From assembly GCA_026413225.1 (NCBI GenBank), contig CM048557.1, positions 16,222,871-16,286,870 of the forward strand: 64,000 bases of DNA. The letters are read 5' to 3'. Below, in pieces: positions 24,501 to 39,500 of this stretch. Under the pieces are notes generated by a model. That model had not been told where the DNA came from. It made no database searches and was given only the letters and a program-made list of their open reading frames with translations. This DNA is from Otis tarda. Taxonomy: Eukaryota; Chordata; Aves; Otidiformes; Otididae. Position numbers and translations under genes: made by a program. Numbering within the stretch: position 1 is the first letter of the stretch; every line of letters begins with the position of its first letter.

Positions 24501-27500
24501 AGTTCTTAATTGTGAATTTTGTGAATTAGAGCTAACTTGCTCTAAATATAAGGCCTGTCTCAGAGAGAATTTTCTACTAAAATTAAAATCTCAAGATGCA
24601 CACTGCATAGAGCTATTTATCAGTGTTTAAGTTTGGTACAGGGCATTTTTGATTGCTTTTAATATTTGTATCTTAATTAACTGAAACATTCAGAAACATA
24701 GTACAAAACTGAAAATAAAATTAATTTTAATGAAAAACTTTTTTAAATAAAAGCATCTTGCATCTTAAGTCAGATTTATACATGGTATCATTGACTATTT
24801 CACCTTCAGCTTACTCTTACCAATTTCCATCAGTAGAATTAATTTTCCAGAATGTCCTGTTTTACTTATAACAAGTTGCTCTTAAGTTTAATTTGACCTT
24901 GAATGCTTTGTCAGTCCGAAAGATCATGACCTGGGGCCTGGGACTGGATAGTGCTGAGCAACTGCTGTTGTACCTGCAAATCCCGGGTATGTCGCTGAAA
25001 ACACATCTGCTCAGTAGCTCTTGGAATCAGACTGAATAAGGTCTTTCCTATTTATACAACAAACACAAACTGTTTGACCTCCCTTTTTTGACTGAATAAG
25101 TAGGAGGAGATTAAATAGTTACATTAACAGGATTATATTAATCTAATGTTGTAACAGTAAACTAAAACAAAAATATTTGAGAGTAGATAATTATACTTTG
25201 CTTTCAGTGATATGTTGGCTGGGCACAAAGTTAATTTTTTCCAGTGATATTTACTTAGATTTCTCATTGCAGAAACTTAGAAGTCATGGGCAGAGTTTGC
25301 TAGTAGTTTGTGTCTGTTAAGTGGGTATATTGGATTTCATGTTTCTAAACTTGTTACTGAGGAGAGGCAATATATGTTACTAAGTGGAGTTCTACTGCCA
25401 TTATAAATAGAACTAATTCTAAAGCAAATTTTGTTCCTGCTAGATTTTATAAAGTCTTTGGGAAAAGTAGCAAAGCAGAAAAAAGTGTCAAGTGAGAATG
25501 AAAATCCGAACACTTAATTTTAAAAATTATTTTAAATACAAACCTTTATTAACATGAGAACATTTCAAATTTTAGGTTTTTTTTTTTAAGTAAAGAGCTA
25601 TTTTATTGGGTGTAGCATGAAATTATTCACAATGTGCATATTCTGAGCTTGGCAAATTTTGTGCCTGTGAGGTAAAAGTCAGCATAGATGGACTTGTGAA
25701 CATTAGGAATTGTCAACACATAGAAAAGTGGTGAACTTACTAAGAAAGATTGTTGTGACTCAATACCTCAGCCTGTCAGTGATAAAAAAATTAAAATTCT
25801 TCATTAAATTGTAGCAACTGTTCTCATTACCACAGAATTATTTTTGAAAGCCACAAAGAATGAAAATCATAAGTTACAGGGAACAAAAAGCTTCTCTGAT
25901 ATTCAAGCAAGTGAGAAAATAAGGGCATTGGAGAGTATCTTTTAATATATTGTCTTTGGCAACGTGAGTACCTGCCTTCATAAAAGCTTTCTGCAGTACT
26001 GTAACAGGTCGATCTGCTCAGCTCCTGTTAGGTAAAAGGACTGTGGGCTCAGCTGGCATGTTAACTGGAGTGACTCTCATCCAGGGCATAATTTACCATT
26101 TTGTGAAGGATTTGCTGTGTCACTGAACAAAAGATAAATGCTGGTAGACTTCACTGGGAGACACATGGTTATTTTCAAATGCCATGACAAATCCTTTTGA
26201 GGAACACATGCCTGATATAAGGAGCTTGACTCATTGTCTGTAAACTGTGTATCATTCTTTTGTTGTGAGTGAACTGTACTGTTGCAGAGAGTACAGTAAG
26301 CTCATATTACTGGTTGCTGGAGGAGGAATTTAAGCATTAAAAAAATGGGAAGCATGTGATAGAGATGGCTGATTAGCATCGTGGCTAGCAGAAAGCATTT
26401 GTGCCATGACGCTGGTAAAATCCAGAGTTTCTGAGCTATGGTAGTTTCTGTCATGTGAACAGCAGCACTGTAGTAACAATAAAGTTGATGTTGGTCTGCT
26501 GTGGAAGTTAATGTCTCAAATGAATACAGAGAGCGAAAGGATGACACTTGAATGGCTTTAAAGCACTTTGTTACTGCTTTTCCTTATACCCTAATGATTG
26601 TGGGTATTGGAATCATAGTTAATATACAGATGTACTAAAAAGAGGCAAAATAATACATTATTTTAGCTAGATATAGAGCTACTTTGTTCTCTTGGCTTAG
26701 TCTTGAATTCATGTTAGTTCAGAGCACATCTCTGTGCCTCTGTTTCTCCTCCCCTTCATTTTCTTCCTAATCGCTTTTTAGTCCAAACCTTTTAAGCAGG
26801 AACTGCATCTTGCTGTGATTTTTTTTTTTTTACAGTGGCTTGCACAGTCAATCAGCTAGGTCCTTGGGCTGCTTAGGCATTCCAGAAGAGTTGTTGCCAA
26901 TAGAGAAAATTTTAAATATGATGAATGACTGAACTGACATTCTCCTAATGCTGGAAAGGCATTTTCCCATAATTCATAATAAAGCACAGATTTCATTATA
27001 TCTGATGGATTTACTGAGACATACTGAAAACTTTTGAGATACTGGAAACCAATTCATGCAATATATTCAGCTCTTTCTGTGGTGATTTGGTCTGTTCTTT
27101 CACGTAATTTACATACTAAAAAAAATCTAATACAGCTTGGCCTTACACTCAATTATCTAAAATCCCTTGACTGGAAAATTAAATGTCCACTGGTTCTGCA
27201 GCTCTTCTTTGAAGACAATTTTTACAACCAGGTTCATGAATTCATCTGTTGTCCATGCTTCTTTCTGCAGAGATAGAGACAAAATTTGCAGACAAGCATG
27301 ACGTTGTTCATTCTTCACTGAAAGCTGTGTTTATGAACCACTCAACAAATACTATGCCTTTATGTAAAGATTCCTTTATTTCCTACCAAGGCAATGCAAC
27401 ACCAGCAAACTCCGTGAACTTAATCTGTAGGAAAGCTTGAGGGAAATGCGGCAATCATTTCATGAAGGGCTAAATTTATTTGGAGAATGGGAGATGGTAT

Positions 27501-30500
27501 GTTAATCCCTGCACTTGGAAGTGTTGATTCACAATCACTGTTCTGCTAAATTGAGAAATAAACATTCTTCATCAGGTTATAGTATGTCTTTTGCAAAGCT
27601 TGTGCCTTTATTGGTTTTGAAACTTCTTCTGTGATTAATAGTGACGTTTGTGGTAAGAGTTAGAATTTACGGATCTGTCTCCATAGTTAATGTAGGGTAG
27701 TCTGATGAATGAGATTTCCCAGATTCCACTTGGATATACTGTTATTGCTGGTTATTACTACAGTTGGTGCTTTCCTGTCCCAACAGGTCTCTGATATGTT
27801 CTGTCTTTTTGTCATATGTCTTACTTTGTCCTTAAGCCTTACCACTCTGACCTGGCAGTGCATACAAAACCCTGTATATCAGTCAGCAAAATGTATGGAA
27901 ATAATTCCCTTCCCCCATTAGATTTAAGTAACTTAAGGTAGTTTCAGTAGAAGGGGTCGCAGAAGAATTCAGTGCGGTGTACTTAGCTTTTTATGGGAAT
28001 GTAACTTTATAGATGCATTTGTTACTGTTGTAAGAATCATGTTTTCAAAAGTTATGTCCTTGGATAGTGACATGGAAAAAGGTTAACACTAGATGGCAAC
28101 ATACACACTCTTTTGTCTTGAGTTTGATTTATACCTTTGATTTAAAAGAATTATTTGTATTTAAAAATAAGATATTAATGGTCAATAATGATAAAGAGAT
28201 AATGACCTGTAAGTGCAGATGTCTCTAAATTGTGGGAAGAACAATTTCATAGGATCTTCATGGAGAAATTGACTGTCTCCAAGAAGTTGTAAAAGAGTAC
28301 TCTCTTTGTATCTCAGTCAAGCAAAGATCAGCAAAACTTAAAAGCAAAAACTTTAAAAGTTTTTGCCAAAAATGAGACCAAAAGACCAAAAGTGAAAATT
28401 TTTTCTGAGTAGTAAGAATTTTTTTTCTGTTCATTAATGTAAACGTTGTTTAAGAGTGGCTCTTTGTAGGCTCTGAACAATGTATCTCTAAGCTAATGTT
28501 TACCAATATGGAGGAGACCCATATATTATGACGTTGGTGTTCTGTAGGCATAAGCGTAAGAGAAGTGTCACTGCCCTGCCCTGACTGCTACAGGAGGGAG
28601 CTCGGGTGAGCTGTTGTAGTTGAGGTATTGAAATCCAGATATATGGCTTAAGTCATGTGCAGGCATTGGAAGAACCACTGGGCTAATCTAGCATTGTGTG
28701 GGAAACCGTTCTGCATGCAGGTGGGGCAAGGTTGTAGTGAAGAAGAAAGCATGATACTGCATTTGAACGTGCAAGTGCATGTCACCCACGTGATGACTGC
28801 CACAAGTTTGTTTCTCTCAGATTTTACACTCGGTCTACTTCTTATTTACATTAATTTTGTAAATTGAATTTACAAAGCATTGGAAGTATAGCTAGTTCTT
28901 ATTTCTGTTTATTCTCACTTTGAAGTTTAACTCTTCCTGTATCTGAATTTGCACTCTGGATTTCAATTATATGAGTTTAAAGTCTTTCAATAAACTATCT
29001 GTCTGCATGGATATTCTGAAGGCACTTTGAGCTTGCGGGGAAGGGGTTGTTGTTTTTTGGTTTGTTTGTTGGGTTTTTTTTTTTTTTAATTTGCCATAGT
29101 GATTCATTATTGGTACTATTTTATCTGGTGAAGTATATGTTTTAGTTAAATTTTGCAAGACTACATGTCTCATCTCAGCTAAGTGGCTTTATTCATTATA
29201 GGAGCAGTGAGAATTTCAGATTCAAAATGTTTTGAGGTTTGATTTGTTTTCTCTTGGAGTGGCTATCTTGTATGGCTTTTAGAAGATCAACTGTTAAGTT
29301 ATACTGCTTTAAAGAGCCTAAATAGGCATAATTTCTGGTTCCTTTATTCAGAATGGTGTTTGGTTTTGCTTTTAAAGTACAATTGTATCACACAAAGTAT
29401 GTACACCTTTGCGTTATATCAGCAAATTGTACACATGACGTAAACAACTGTTATGTTGCTTTTTATTTTGTTTCTAATAGCAATAATTGTACTGAATCAA
29501 CATAATCTTAATTTTGCATTTTGTTTGAATAACTACACACATAGTTTCACTGTTGATATAGTTCTTCAAAAGAACAGCTCTTACTTGCCTGGCTTTATTT
29601 TCAAGTGATTGTAATATGCAGTAAATGTGGCTAATTCAGTGTCACATTTTGTACTACAAAGAGTAGAACAGGCTGGAGACCCAGTACTCTTTAATGTACT
29701 CTGCCTAAATGTAAACTGTTTTTTTGTGTTTTAAAGACCTTAGCAGTTCAAAAAATATTATCAATTTTATTTATAGAGAATACAAGTAGAAACTGTAGGA
29801 GATTTAGAGCTGCAGTGAACTTAAAGTATGCCTCTTAGTGATATGTGTCTGTGTGTGTTTCTAGAAGTATATGTGATAAAAGATCTTCATTGTTTTTCAG
29901 ATGTCAAATTTAAATTTCTATCCCGTTCTACGTGTGAGTGGCATTACGATGCCTGTACAAGCCCTTGTTTCAAGACATGCAGGGACCCTTTGGGGGAAAA
30001 TTGTCAGGCAGTACCAAAGTAAGTATCTGTATTTTTATGGAAAAGTATGTAATTTGGGTAATAGACTTCAGCAGCATAATAAGAATATGAGGGACCAGAT
30101 GTGGGCTTAGTATAGTAGAACTGTGTTCTTGTATAACTAGGTAAGCGAAGGAGAAAAGAAATTGAATCAAACCTGCTGTGCCAGCTATGTGAAAGTGACA
30201 TTTCAGTTGTTAGCTGGGTATTGTCAGATTCTGGAATGATTAGTATATTGTAACTTTCAAGCTGATGGTGGTATTACAGAGTACTAGTAAAGGGAGGTGA
30301 TTACAAGTTTGTTTCAAATAGCTGTGCCCCTATTTTTTTTTTTGTTACGGCATAGCAACAGCTATATCTGTCCTTACCGTTTCCTCCCAGTTGGAATTTG
30401 TGCTAAGTCTGGTAAAGCTGGTGTTTGGATTTTGATGTGTAAAAATATTTAGCATTTCTTAAGCAATAGCATTCAGTGTTGAACCTGGGACCGTTCATTT

Positions 30501-33500
30501 GAAAGGCTGAGTATCGTGGAGTTCATGCTTTAGGTTACAGCTGAGTGGGAATGGAAGCCATGGCAATGACATTTTGGAGGAGTACACTGCGGTGATGCGA
30601 TTTAGATAAAACAAGACTATCTACTAAAAATATAATTAAATTCTATTTTCCTAAAATTAAATGCTTGATCCACAATATGCTGTTCAACTAGTTAATACTA
30701 ATTTTTTTTTCCTTTTAGAGTGGAAGGATGCATCCCTGCGTGTCCTCTCAATATGTTGCTGGATGAAATAACTCAAAGATGCGTGTATTTTGAAGACTGT
30801 ATGTTTGAAAAGTTCTATATGTTATGTATGGTACTTAGCTTATTAATTTCTTAGATTTTTAGTCAAATTTTCAAATACCAGTGCTTAAATTTGTATAACT
30901 ATGATTTCAGCTATATGAATTTTGAGCTCATTAAGCATACATTTTAGTTAAAATAATTTAACTCCTCAAAAACCTGAGATAAATTTTAAACTCAGAAATA
31001 TGTTCTTCCTCATAAAACATTTCAGTAACATTAAATGTGGAGCAAATGATTTAATTAATTTATTTTTTAATTTATCCATGAATTTTAGAAGTTTAAAGAA
31101 AATTGAAAAGGTCAGCGTTATCTGAGTTAACGTTACTTCCTTCTAGCTCTGTTAGCTTTCTGACTGTAATTATTCCTAAATTTCAGACTACTCTTCGCTT
31201 GTTTCTGATTTCAGGCATTGAACCTGCAGATGGTAGTCCACCTTCGTCTCCAAGCATTCAAACACCAGGAGTTTCACACATAACATCAAGTACAAGCTTG
31301 ACACGGATCAGTGAAGCGGTAACTTCATTTCCTGTTCCTGAAGCCAGGGACATGGAAACATCACTTGTTTCAAAATTGCAACTCACTGCAACTACAGGGA
31401 AAACTACATTTTCAGCTGTTACATCTAATACAACACTTCCAACCATAACTTTATCATCAAATATTTCTTCACAGTCAATAGAAATCACATCTGGGAGAAG
31501 CACAACAGCCATGTCTGGGACAACAAAATCTAATGTAAGCTTGTCTTCTGTTGACATTTCTCCATTGTTTCCATCTACTGTCAGTTCAGAAACTTCCACA
31601 AAGATAAAACTGATCAGTAGTGATTCCACTAAACTACTGAGGGCTACTGAACCTCAGATAGTAACTGCTGCGCATGCAGTGACTACAAGTACAGAATCAG
31701 CAAGCAGACCAGTTTCTACTTTTATTTCTACTGGGACACCACTTATTCTTAGAACAACAGAAATGCCAGTCAAAACTAAAATAGTGGAAATATCAGAAAT
31801 AGCCACAACAAGAATGCTTCCCACAAAAGCTGCACAAGTAAAAGAAGGACTTACAACATTTACGCCCAGTTCATTTGAATCAATAACAGAAAAAACTACT
31901 ACGTATCTGCCCTGGTTTTCCACATCAGCACCTCTGGGCATGCCTACATATACACCAGCAGTAAACCTAACAGGAACTTCAGAAGGGACAAAAATAAGCA
32001 TAGGACAGTCTTTGACCACACTAGCTAATGTTACAGTAACATCATTTTCTCCTGCGATCACTACTTTGTCTTTGTTAAAACCAGTGTCTTCAGCAACAAC
32101 AAAAGCAGCAATTGTTTTAACTGAACAAAGCGTGAAGACTACATTTTCACCAACACCCACACCACCTATTTCATTAGGAAAGGCAGTTACAGAACCTCAT
32201 ATTGAAATGGTTCAACACCTGACTGGTACTGCAGAAGCACCTTTCACTACAACTCTAGGTCCAAAGACAACAGCTTTGCAAACTCAAGAGAGATCATCAG
32301 AAACAACATCATTTACAACTCATAAAAAGGAAGCTCCCAAAACAACATCTTCTGTGGAGCATACATCAAGTTCTTATTTCCCTCCATATTCACTACATCC
32401 TAGTTCTACAACTGAAAAATCCATCACTCTTTCTACAAAAAGACCTTCAGTGTCTGTTCCTACTCCTGCTTCTCCAGCTTCAGGTGAATTAAAAAAAACA
32501 TTCAAAACTGTTTCAACTACAGGATATCTATCATACATAGTTCTAAATGCAACAGAGTTCCTGACTACATTATACACTAAATATCCTGTTGCAGCTGAGA
32601 CTATCAGAGTGACACCTTTATCTGTTGAGGTGACATCCAAAATAACATCCCCTTTTGAATTAGCAGCCAAGTCAACTTTGCTTTCTGGAAAAACGTCTAG
32701 CAAATACAAGTCAACTGTAGTTTCAAGTACAGTGAAGACGAGCACTTCAGCATATACAGGTGGTGTCACCGCACCAGCAACAAAAACCTCCATCTCATCA
32801 AAAAAACCCACCACAGCTCCTTTTGTAGTTACAGAAAGAGAGTCAGCTCAAAGAACATCTGTCACTGGATCTCCATTTACCCTGCTTAGTGCAACTGAAA
32901 CCACATTGTTGACAACACAGCCTGATAAATCACAAGTGGAAAGAATTACTAGCATCTCTACTAGAAAGTCATCTGCTTTCCCTTCTTCACCATCAAGTTT
33001 TCTAATCTCTTTAAACATTTCTCTTCCTTCACTACCCACATATGGGAAAGAAGCATCACTGATGACATCTCTCAGTCCTATGCATACATCCCATGAAGCA
33101 ATCACTTTATATCCAAGAACAACTATAGCAAAATCTATGTTACCAACAGAAAAGACCTCTCCAGTCCTAACTTCCTCTACTTTGTCCACTGTAACAGAAC
33201 CATCAGGTACAATAACAACAGTAACACATGACAAATCACCAGGCAAAGCCATTTTAAATATCACTTATGCCACATTCTCCCCATCCTCTGAATTCAGCAG
33301 TCAGTTCATAACAACCAAAAAAGTAATGACAACCAAAGAAAAGTCAACTCTGTCCCCTTCTATTGTACTACCAGTAACAAAATCATCTTACGCTTTCTCC
33401 ACCTCTCAGTATCTAGGAGATAAATGGGTTTCATCACCTTCTTTAACACAAATGATACCAGAAGTAACAAAATACCCAGTACAAACTAAAACACTTTCTA

Positions 33501-36500
33501 CAGCATTGAAATCTACAGTCCGAAGTATAACAGACACAGTAAAACTTCCAGCAGCTACAGCTCAGCCATCCTTTCCTCCATCTTCAGTAGGCCCCTTCTC
33601 TTGGCAGACATATTCAGGAGATAAACTTTCAGTACAGACCACAAAGACAATGGCTGTACCACATTTTTCTATGCAGAAGATTACAGAGGTTGGTCGTCAG
33701 ACTTCTGAGCCTTTGTTGACAAGCCAAAGCAGTACCCCAGTTTACCAGTATCCTGCAGAAACTCTAACAAAATCCACTGGTCAACCACAACGTGTCTTTA
33801 GCACAACTGAAGCTGTGGTAGAATTGACTTCCTCGTACCCCTTAATCACCTCACTACTTGAAGGCACTCATGTAAGTATATTACCTACCTCAGTAGGTCC
33901 TACACGTGTTATTTTACCAACTGGAAGAGAGTTGCATTTAACTGATTCAGTCACGCAGCCATATGTCTCAGGAACTTCTTCTGTTTTGCAGTCTACAGTC
34001 CCAGCTACAACAACAGGTGACTTGGTTTATGGCACCAGAATTCTCCCTTCCTCACCAGAAGTGCTTGCAACTTCCTCTTCTTTAGTAACGACTAAAAGAG
34101 AAGTATTTCCTTCATTTTCCACACAAAAGGCAGATACTGGTCTAAAATTCACATGGCAGGCCTCGTTTGCTGAATCACTTGATTCAAGTCAAACACTTGA
34201 AACAACTACAGCCTCACCAAAATCTAAGTCAACCTCTTCATCAGTTTTGTTACCAGAAACAACAGAAATTCCCATTGTGATGGGGAGCGGGCCATCCACA
34301 TCAACAGGCAGAAGCGGTATAGAGAAAACTGCAGTGTTGCCTAAGCAAGTTGCACTTTCTACCACTGCCTACAGTTCCACATTTCTAGCACGTACAATGT
34401 TGTCGGCTATGGCCCATTCATCAGCTGCAGGTTCAGCTCCTTCAATGATAAGCAGCACTGGACAAAACATTAGTATTGTATCAGCAACTTCAGACAAAGC
34501 AGAAGTAGTACCAGAATCCATCACAAGCTCTGTGAAGCCAAGCTATTTTATTTCGGAAGCAAAAGGAGCCGTTCCTCTTGATACAGTAAAATCTGAAGAG
34601 CCAGAATTAACAACAGAAGTCCAAACCATCCATACTCAGGGTGCTATTGTTAGCCCAGAAACACCTCAGACATTTTACTCTCTGTATTTCACAAACGCAA
34701 CTGCAGTTCCTTCTAATGTAAGTGTAGCAGTACTGACCACTGTACGTTCATCTTCTGAACCAAAACCTTTTTCTTCTATAGCTGCGTCATCGATCAGTAC
34801 TACTCAAACTTCAAAATTTGAAATATCATCTGAGGTGCAAATGCCTTCTGTGAGTTCACTGCTAACGATATCTGACCATCCAAATGACACAACGGCTCCA
34901 TTAGTTTCCTCATTTGCCTCTTTGTCTACCAAACCACTTTATGGCTTGACTACAACATTTTCTGATGGACTGGCAACAGCTGAAGCCATGTCGGGAGTCA
35001 GCTCAGCTTTTATGCTGCCTAGAGAAACAGCAACTCTTCAAACTTGTACAGTGAGTAACTATAAATATTTATGTGTTTGGTTTTGGATAGGTCTTGGTTA
35101 CTTTTACACACTGATTAAAAAAAACCTGTGAGCCATACTTTGATCTCTGAGATGTAAAATATCTGTATCAAACAGGGAGCCGTGTTATTTTCTCAATTAC
35201 ATCTATAACATTGCATGATTTCATTGCGCATAATGGTTTCTGTAAGTGCTATAATACACTGTGTTTTGGACCTAAGTTTTCTGAGTTACTCTTAGAAGAA
35301 TGGTGGTTTTTTGCAAAATATGGTGCTTCATATTGTTCAATGGCAGTTCTTTGTCACATTACCTTCCTTAAACTACGTTTTTCTAGAGATGTCTGTTATT
35401 ATTCCTACTTCTCCCCTTCTGTTTTTGCTTCTCAACTTCTTTTAATATAAAGTTAAAAATTCAATAATGCTGTTCTCTGCTTTACATCAGGACAACAGCT
35501 TTACACTGTCCTCAGAATTGGTCGGGTTTTCAAAGGTGCTCTTCACTTGTAGCTTCCATTAGTGTCATGGGGATTCATAAATATTCTATACCTGAAGAAT
35601 GTGAGCCCTTTTTCTGAGCAAATACTCTGCAATATAGTGATGCTGGCTTGCTAAAAATGTGGTAACCTGTGTCTTTTATTAAATATGCCTTAGCCAATCA
35701 CAGAGAATGAGTGCATAAAACACATTTGCTTGGATGGACGACTGATTCAAGTTAATAAGTCACAGAACTGCCCATACAATGCAACTCAACCCAGCTGTGG
35801 AGTTTTAGGATTTGCTGCTCAGATGAATGGTGACAAATGCTGTCCGAAGTGGGAATGTGCATGTAAGTTTTAATGATGCAGTACTTTTGAAGTGAGTTTA
35901 GGTGACAATTTTATGCATGTGTAAGAAGGTTAAGAACTGACGGTTCTATACCATGGCATAGAAATACAAGGTGGATATTGTACGGGTTACTCATTGTCTA
36001 ATGCAATTTATAATTCTAGTTCTACACCCAGGAAAATTAAATCAAAATACTCCTTTAACGTAGGATATTCTTCTTACCTAGCTTTAGATATCTGCAGTGG
36101 ACATGTCCAGGTCTGACTTAGACCTGTCTTGTCTTCTGTCTAATCAGAGGACACCTAGTCAATATAGACAGTGGATTTTTTTGGTTCATCTTACAGAATC
36201 ATAGAATGGTTAGGGTTGGAAGGGACCTTTAAAGGTCATCTAGTCCAACCCCCCTGCAAGGAGCAGAGAGACATCTTCAGCTAGAGCAGGTTGCTCAGAG
36301 CATCATCCAACCTGGCCTTGGATCTTTCCAGGCATGGGGCATTCACCACCTCTCTGGGTAACCTGTTCCAGTGTTCCACCACCCTCACTATAAAAAATTT
36401 TTTCCTTAGGTCAGGTCTGAATCTACCCTCTTTTTGTTTAAAATCATTACCCCTTGTCCTATTGCATCAGATCCTAGTGAAAAGTTTCTCCCCGTCTTTC

Positions 36501-39500
36501 TTATAAGCCCCCTTTAAGTATTGAAAGGCTGCAATAAGGTCTCCTCGAAGCCTTTTCTTTTCCAGGCTGAGCAGCTCTAACTCCCTCAGCCTGTCCTCAA
36601 AGGAGAGGTGTTTTATCTACTTCAGGGTGAGAGGATTCCCTAAACTAACTAACTCAGTTAACTAACTCTGTTAACAGTTTGGGGACTCTGGAAGCATAGC
36701 TGTACTGTAGTCACTCCCATCAATTACCTAGAATTGGGCAGGAAGTATCCAAAGCTTAAAAAAAAATTCGGTTTAGTCCCTACTATCAAAGAAAGGATGC
36801 AGATATAAGCAATGCAAATTTGTGCTTACGCTCTAGAGTTTGAAATAACTAGAACTCCAAGCCTTTTGAAGCACAAAAGCACTAAGACTGTGAAGAAGGA
36901 AACTTTCCACATGTGCTCCTGCCTTAGGAGCAAGACTAGAAGGAAGTAAGGGTCTGACGTGATCCACTGTCATTCATATGCTTCCCTAGTTTGGTGTTTG
37001 TAAAAATTACAAACCTTTGCTGGCAAGAACTATAAGAAAATAACTGAGTACAGAGGCCTGCGGATTGTCCCACTGAAATATGCAGGATTTAACTCTGCTC
37101 TTGGTTTACAGAGATGCAACAGTATCAACTAGAGTTGAAAATATATATGCATATATGAAACTCTAGTAAGCTAGTTAATCTTATAAAATTTATTGGTTTA
37201 TCTTCATATCTTGTAATATTTATAGAAATTCTAAAATAAGTGAAAAAACTCATTCAATTTATTTTTACTTTTTCTAGGTCGTTGCACAATTTTCTCTGAT
37301 CTGAGCATTGTAACCTATGATGGAAATAATTTTGCTTTGTTCAAAGAAGCATCCTATGTTGTTAGTCAAACTCAAGATGAAACAATAACCATTCATGTCC
37401 ATGACTGCAGAATGGTAATGAACATTTATCAGCTAACATGGTGTTCAGTACTGCTAGTAAGATGTATCTTAAAAGGAAGGGCATAGTAATACTACATAGC
37501 TGTAGTTAATTATTCATTTCTGTGCAATATCTATCAATTGTATTTCCACTTCACAACACTTATGAATTGTATAGCACTTTATCACCTGACTGTATATGTA
37601 TAGCTCCTTCTGAGAAATTTGCACTGGAAACACCGATATTCAGAGCCACGAAAGACTGTAGATTGTCAGACTAAGTTAGACCACCCTGTGCATTCCAAGT
37701 CTCTGACGGGCAAATAGGTGTTGTTTCAGAGAGGGAAGAGAGAAACCCTAGTGGGTATCCTGCCTAATCAGTGGTGTAGATTGACTTTATGTCATGAAGA
37801 GTTAATTTCTCGTGAGCCTTTACAAAAACTCATTAAACTCCAGTTTCTTCTATGAAAGCTAGGTAATTTTAATGTCCATATAAAAGTCCATCACAAAGTT
37901 TGGTCCCAAGTAGTATTTTATGGGCAGTGTTGTATGGACAGTATGTAACTTAAAGAAATTAATTCCAGAAGCTCAGTATGATTGATACAAAAAAGGAGAT
38001 CTGTTTATGATTTTCAGATTTGTTTTTCCTCTTATATTCAGTGCTTTCTTTTTTGATCAACACCTTGTAGCTTGGGGAGTATGGATGTATTTCTGATCCA
38101 TTACTTCTGTACTGTTCATCATATAGATGAATGATATAGATTCATCATTCCCAGTCTCGTTCTTGCTCACCTTCAGATATGTGGTTCATATTTTCCAAAC
38201 AGCTAGTTTGCCGTATTTTTTTTCTCTGAAAACTTTTATTTCTGTTGTAATTTCAAGATTGGGTTGCTGAACGCAATGAGATCATCATATTTTATTTACT
38301 TTGCAAGAATGCTATCCAGATGAACTTTGTCATCCAGACTTGAAACTACAAACAGCATCAGTTTTCCTCATGTACACCCCTCAAAAATCCTTAATGTCTT
38401 GGTACCGAAAACAAAGCATCTAATGTGTAAAGATTTTGCACATCATGACTATGGTTGATGTATTTTTGCTTTTTCCACAGAGTAATTCAAACTCAACTTC
38501 TTTGTGCCTGGCAATGTTGAATTTAACCTATATATCAAACCAAATTATTATCAGTCGTTTAAGTAGAAAAGTAAGTATTTTGAGGGTTAGTTTTTCTTTG
38601 CCTCTAAGAGAAAATCTTACTTCTGTAATCAACTGCCTCCTCATGTGGATACTGAAGATTAGAGTAGGACACAATAGGTAATATAATTCATTGTTCCAAC
38701 TTCGAAATTTAGTAAACTGCTTGTAAATTCAAAGAATCAAACTGTGATACAAGGTAAGTTGCAGAGTGAGGCACATAAACTTTTTAGTACCTATATTATC
38801 TTTATGGAGGTGAGCCTGTCTTCTTTTAGTTATGAGTTGGATTCCTAAACTGTTGAGAATCTGGCCTTAGTACTTCTATGTACAGCACTTGATACCTAAC
38901 ATTTAACCTTTTTACTGTGTGTGTTTTAGATAACAGTAAACTCAAGATCTGCTTGGCCTACTGTTAGAAAATATGGATACAAAATCGAGGATTCAGGCTT
39001 CAAGTATGCAGTTGAAACCCCAACAAAAATCAGAATTCAATGGTTTCACAACACGGGCGTGATGATTATTGAGGTTAATAGTACCCAAGAACCAAGAGCT
39101 TTGGGACTATGTGGTAAGTCCAGAGTAGTGCAAGAAATCAGCACATTCAGATGCTGTGCTACGGAGGCGCATTTTCCAAATTATATAAATTATCTTTTGC
39201 AGGATCTGACCCAAAAGAGTTATTGCAGATCTTTGCAAAGTTTAAGATACTATTAGAATTAAATTATTATTAATTTTGTTAATTGTTGAAATTATGTTTG
39301 ATGCCTATCCACTTAATCCATTTTTACCCATAGTGTTGCTTCTGACTGTAACCTGTTTGAATCACAGGCTCGATTGCTGTAAGCAAGCCCAAATAAGTAA
39401 CTCAAGCATAAATCCATAATGTCAAAGAAGATCATTTACAGATTTAGTGTTTGATATCCATCTGATAGGAAGCGATATGTGCTATTTTCAGTTTCTAAAG

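Larger units (their letters stand above)
35863..37277 (+). other. OTOG: Intron (1.4 kb)
   Basis: Contains a CR1 copy at 36195-36612 and, just beyond it, two tandem 13-base near-palindromes at 36650-36675. Confidence 0.6.

Noticed and set aside
31258..33264. Four antisense open frames of 123-168 codons opposite the mucin exon
   Set aside because: Thr/Ser codons such as ACA, ACT and TCA read in reverse give few stops. The antisense frames have no domain and are by-products of composition.
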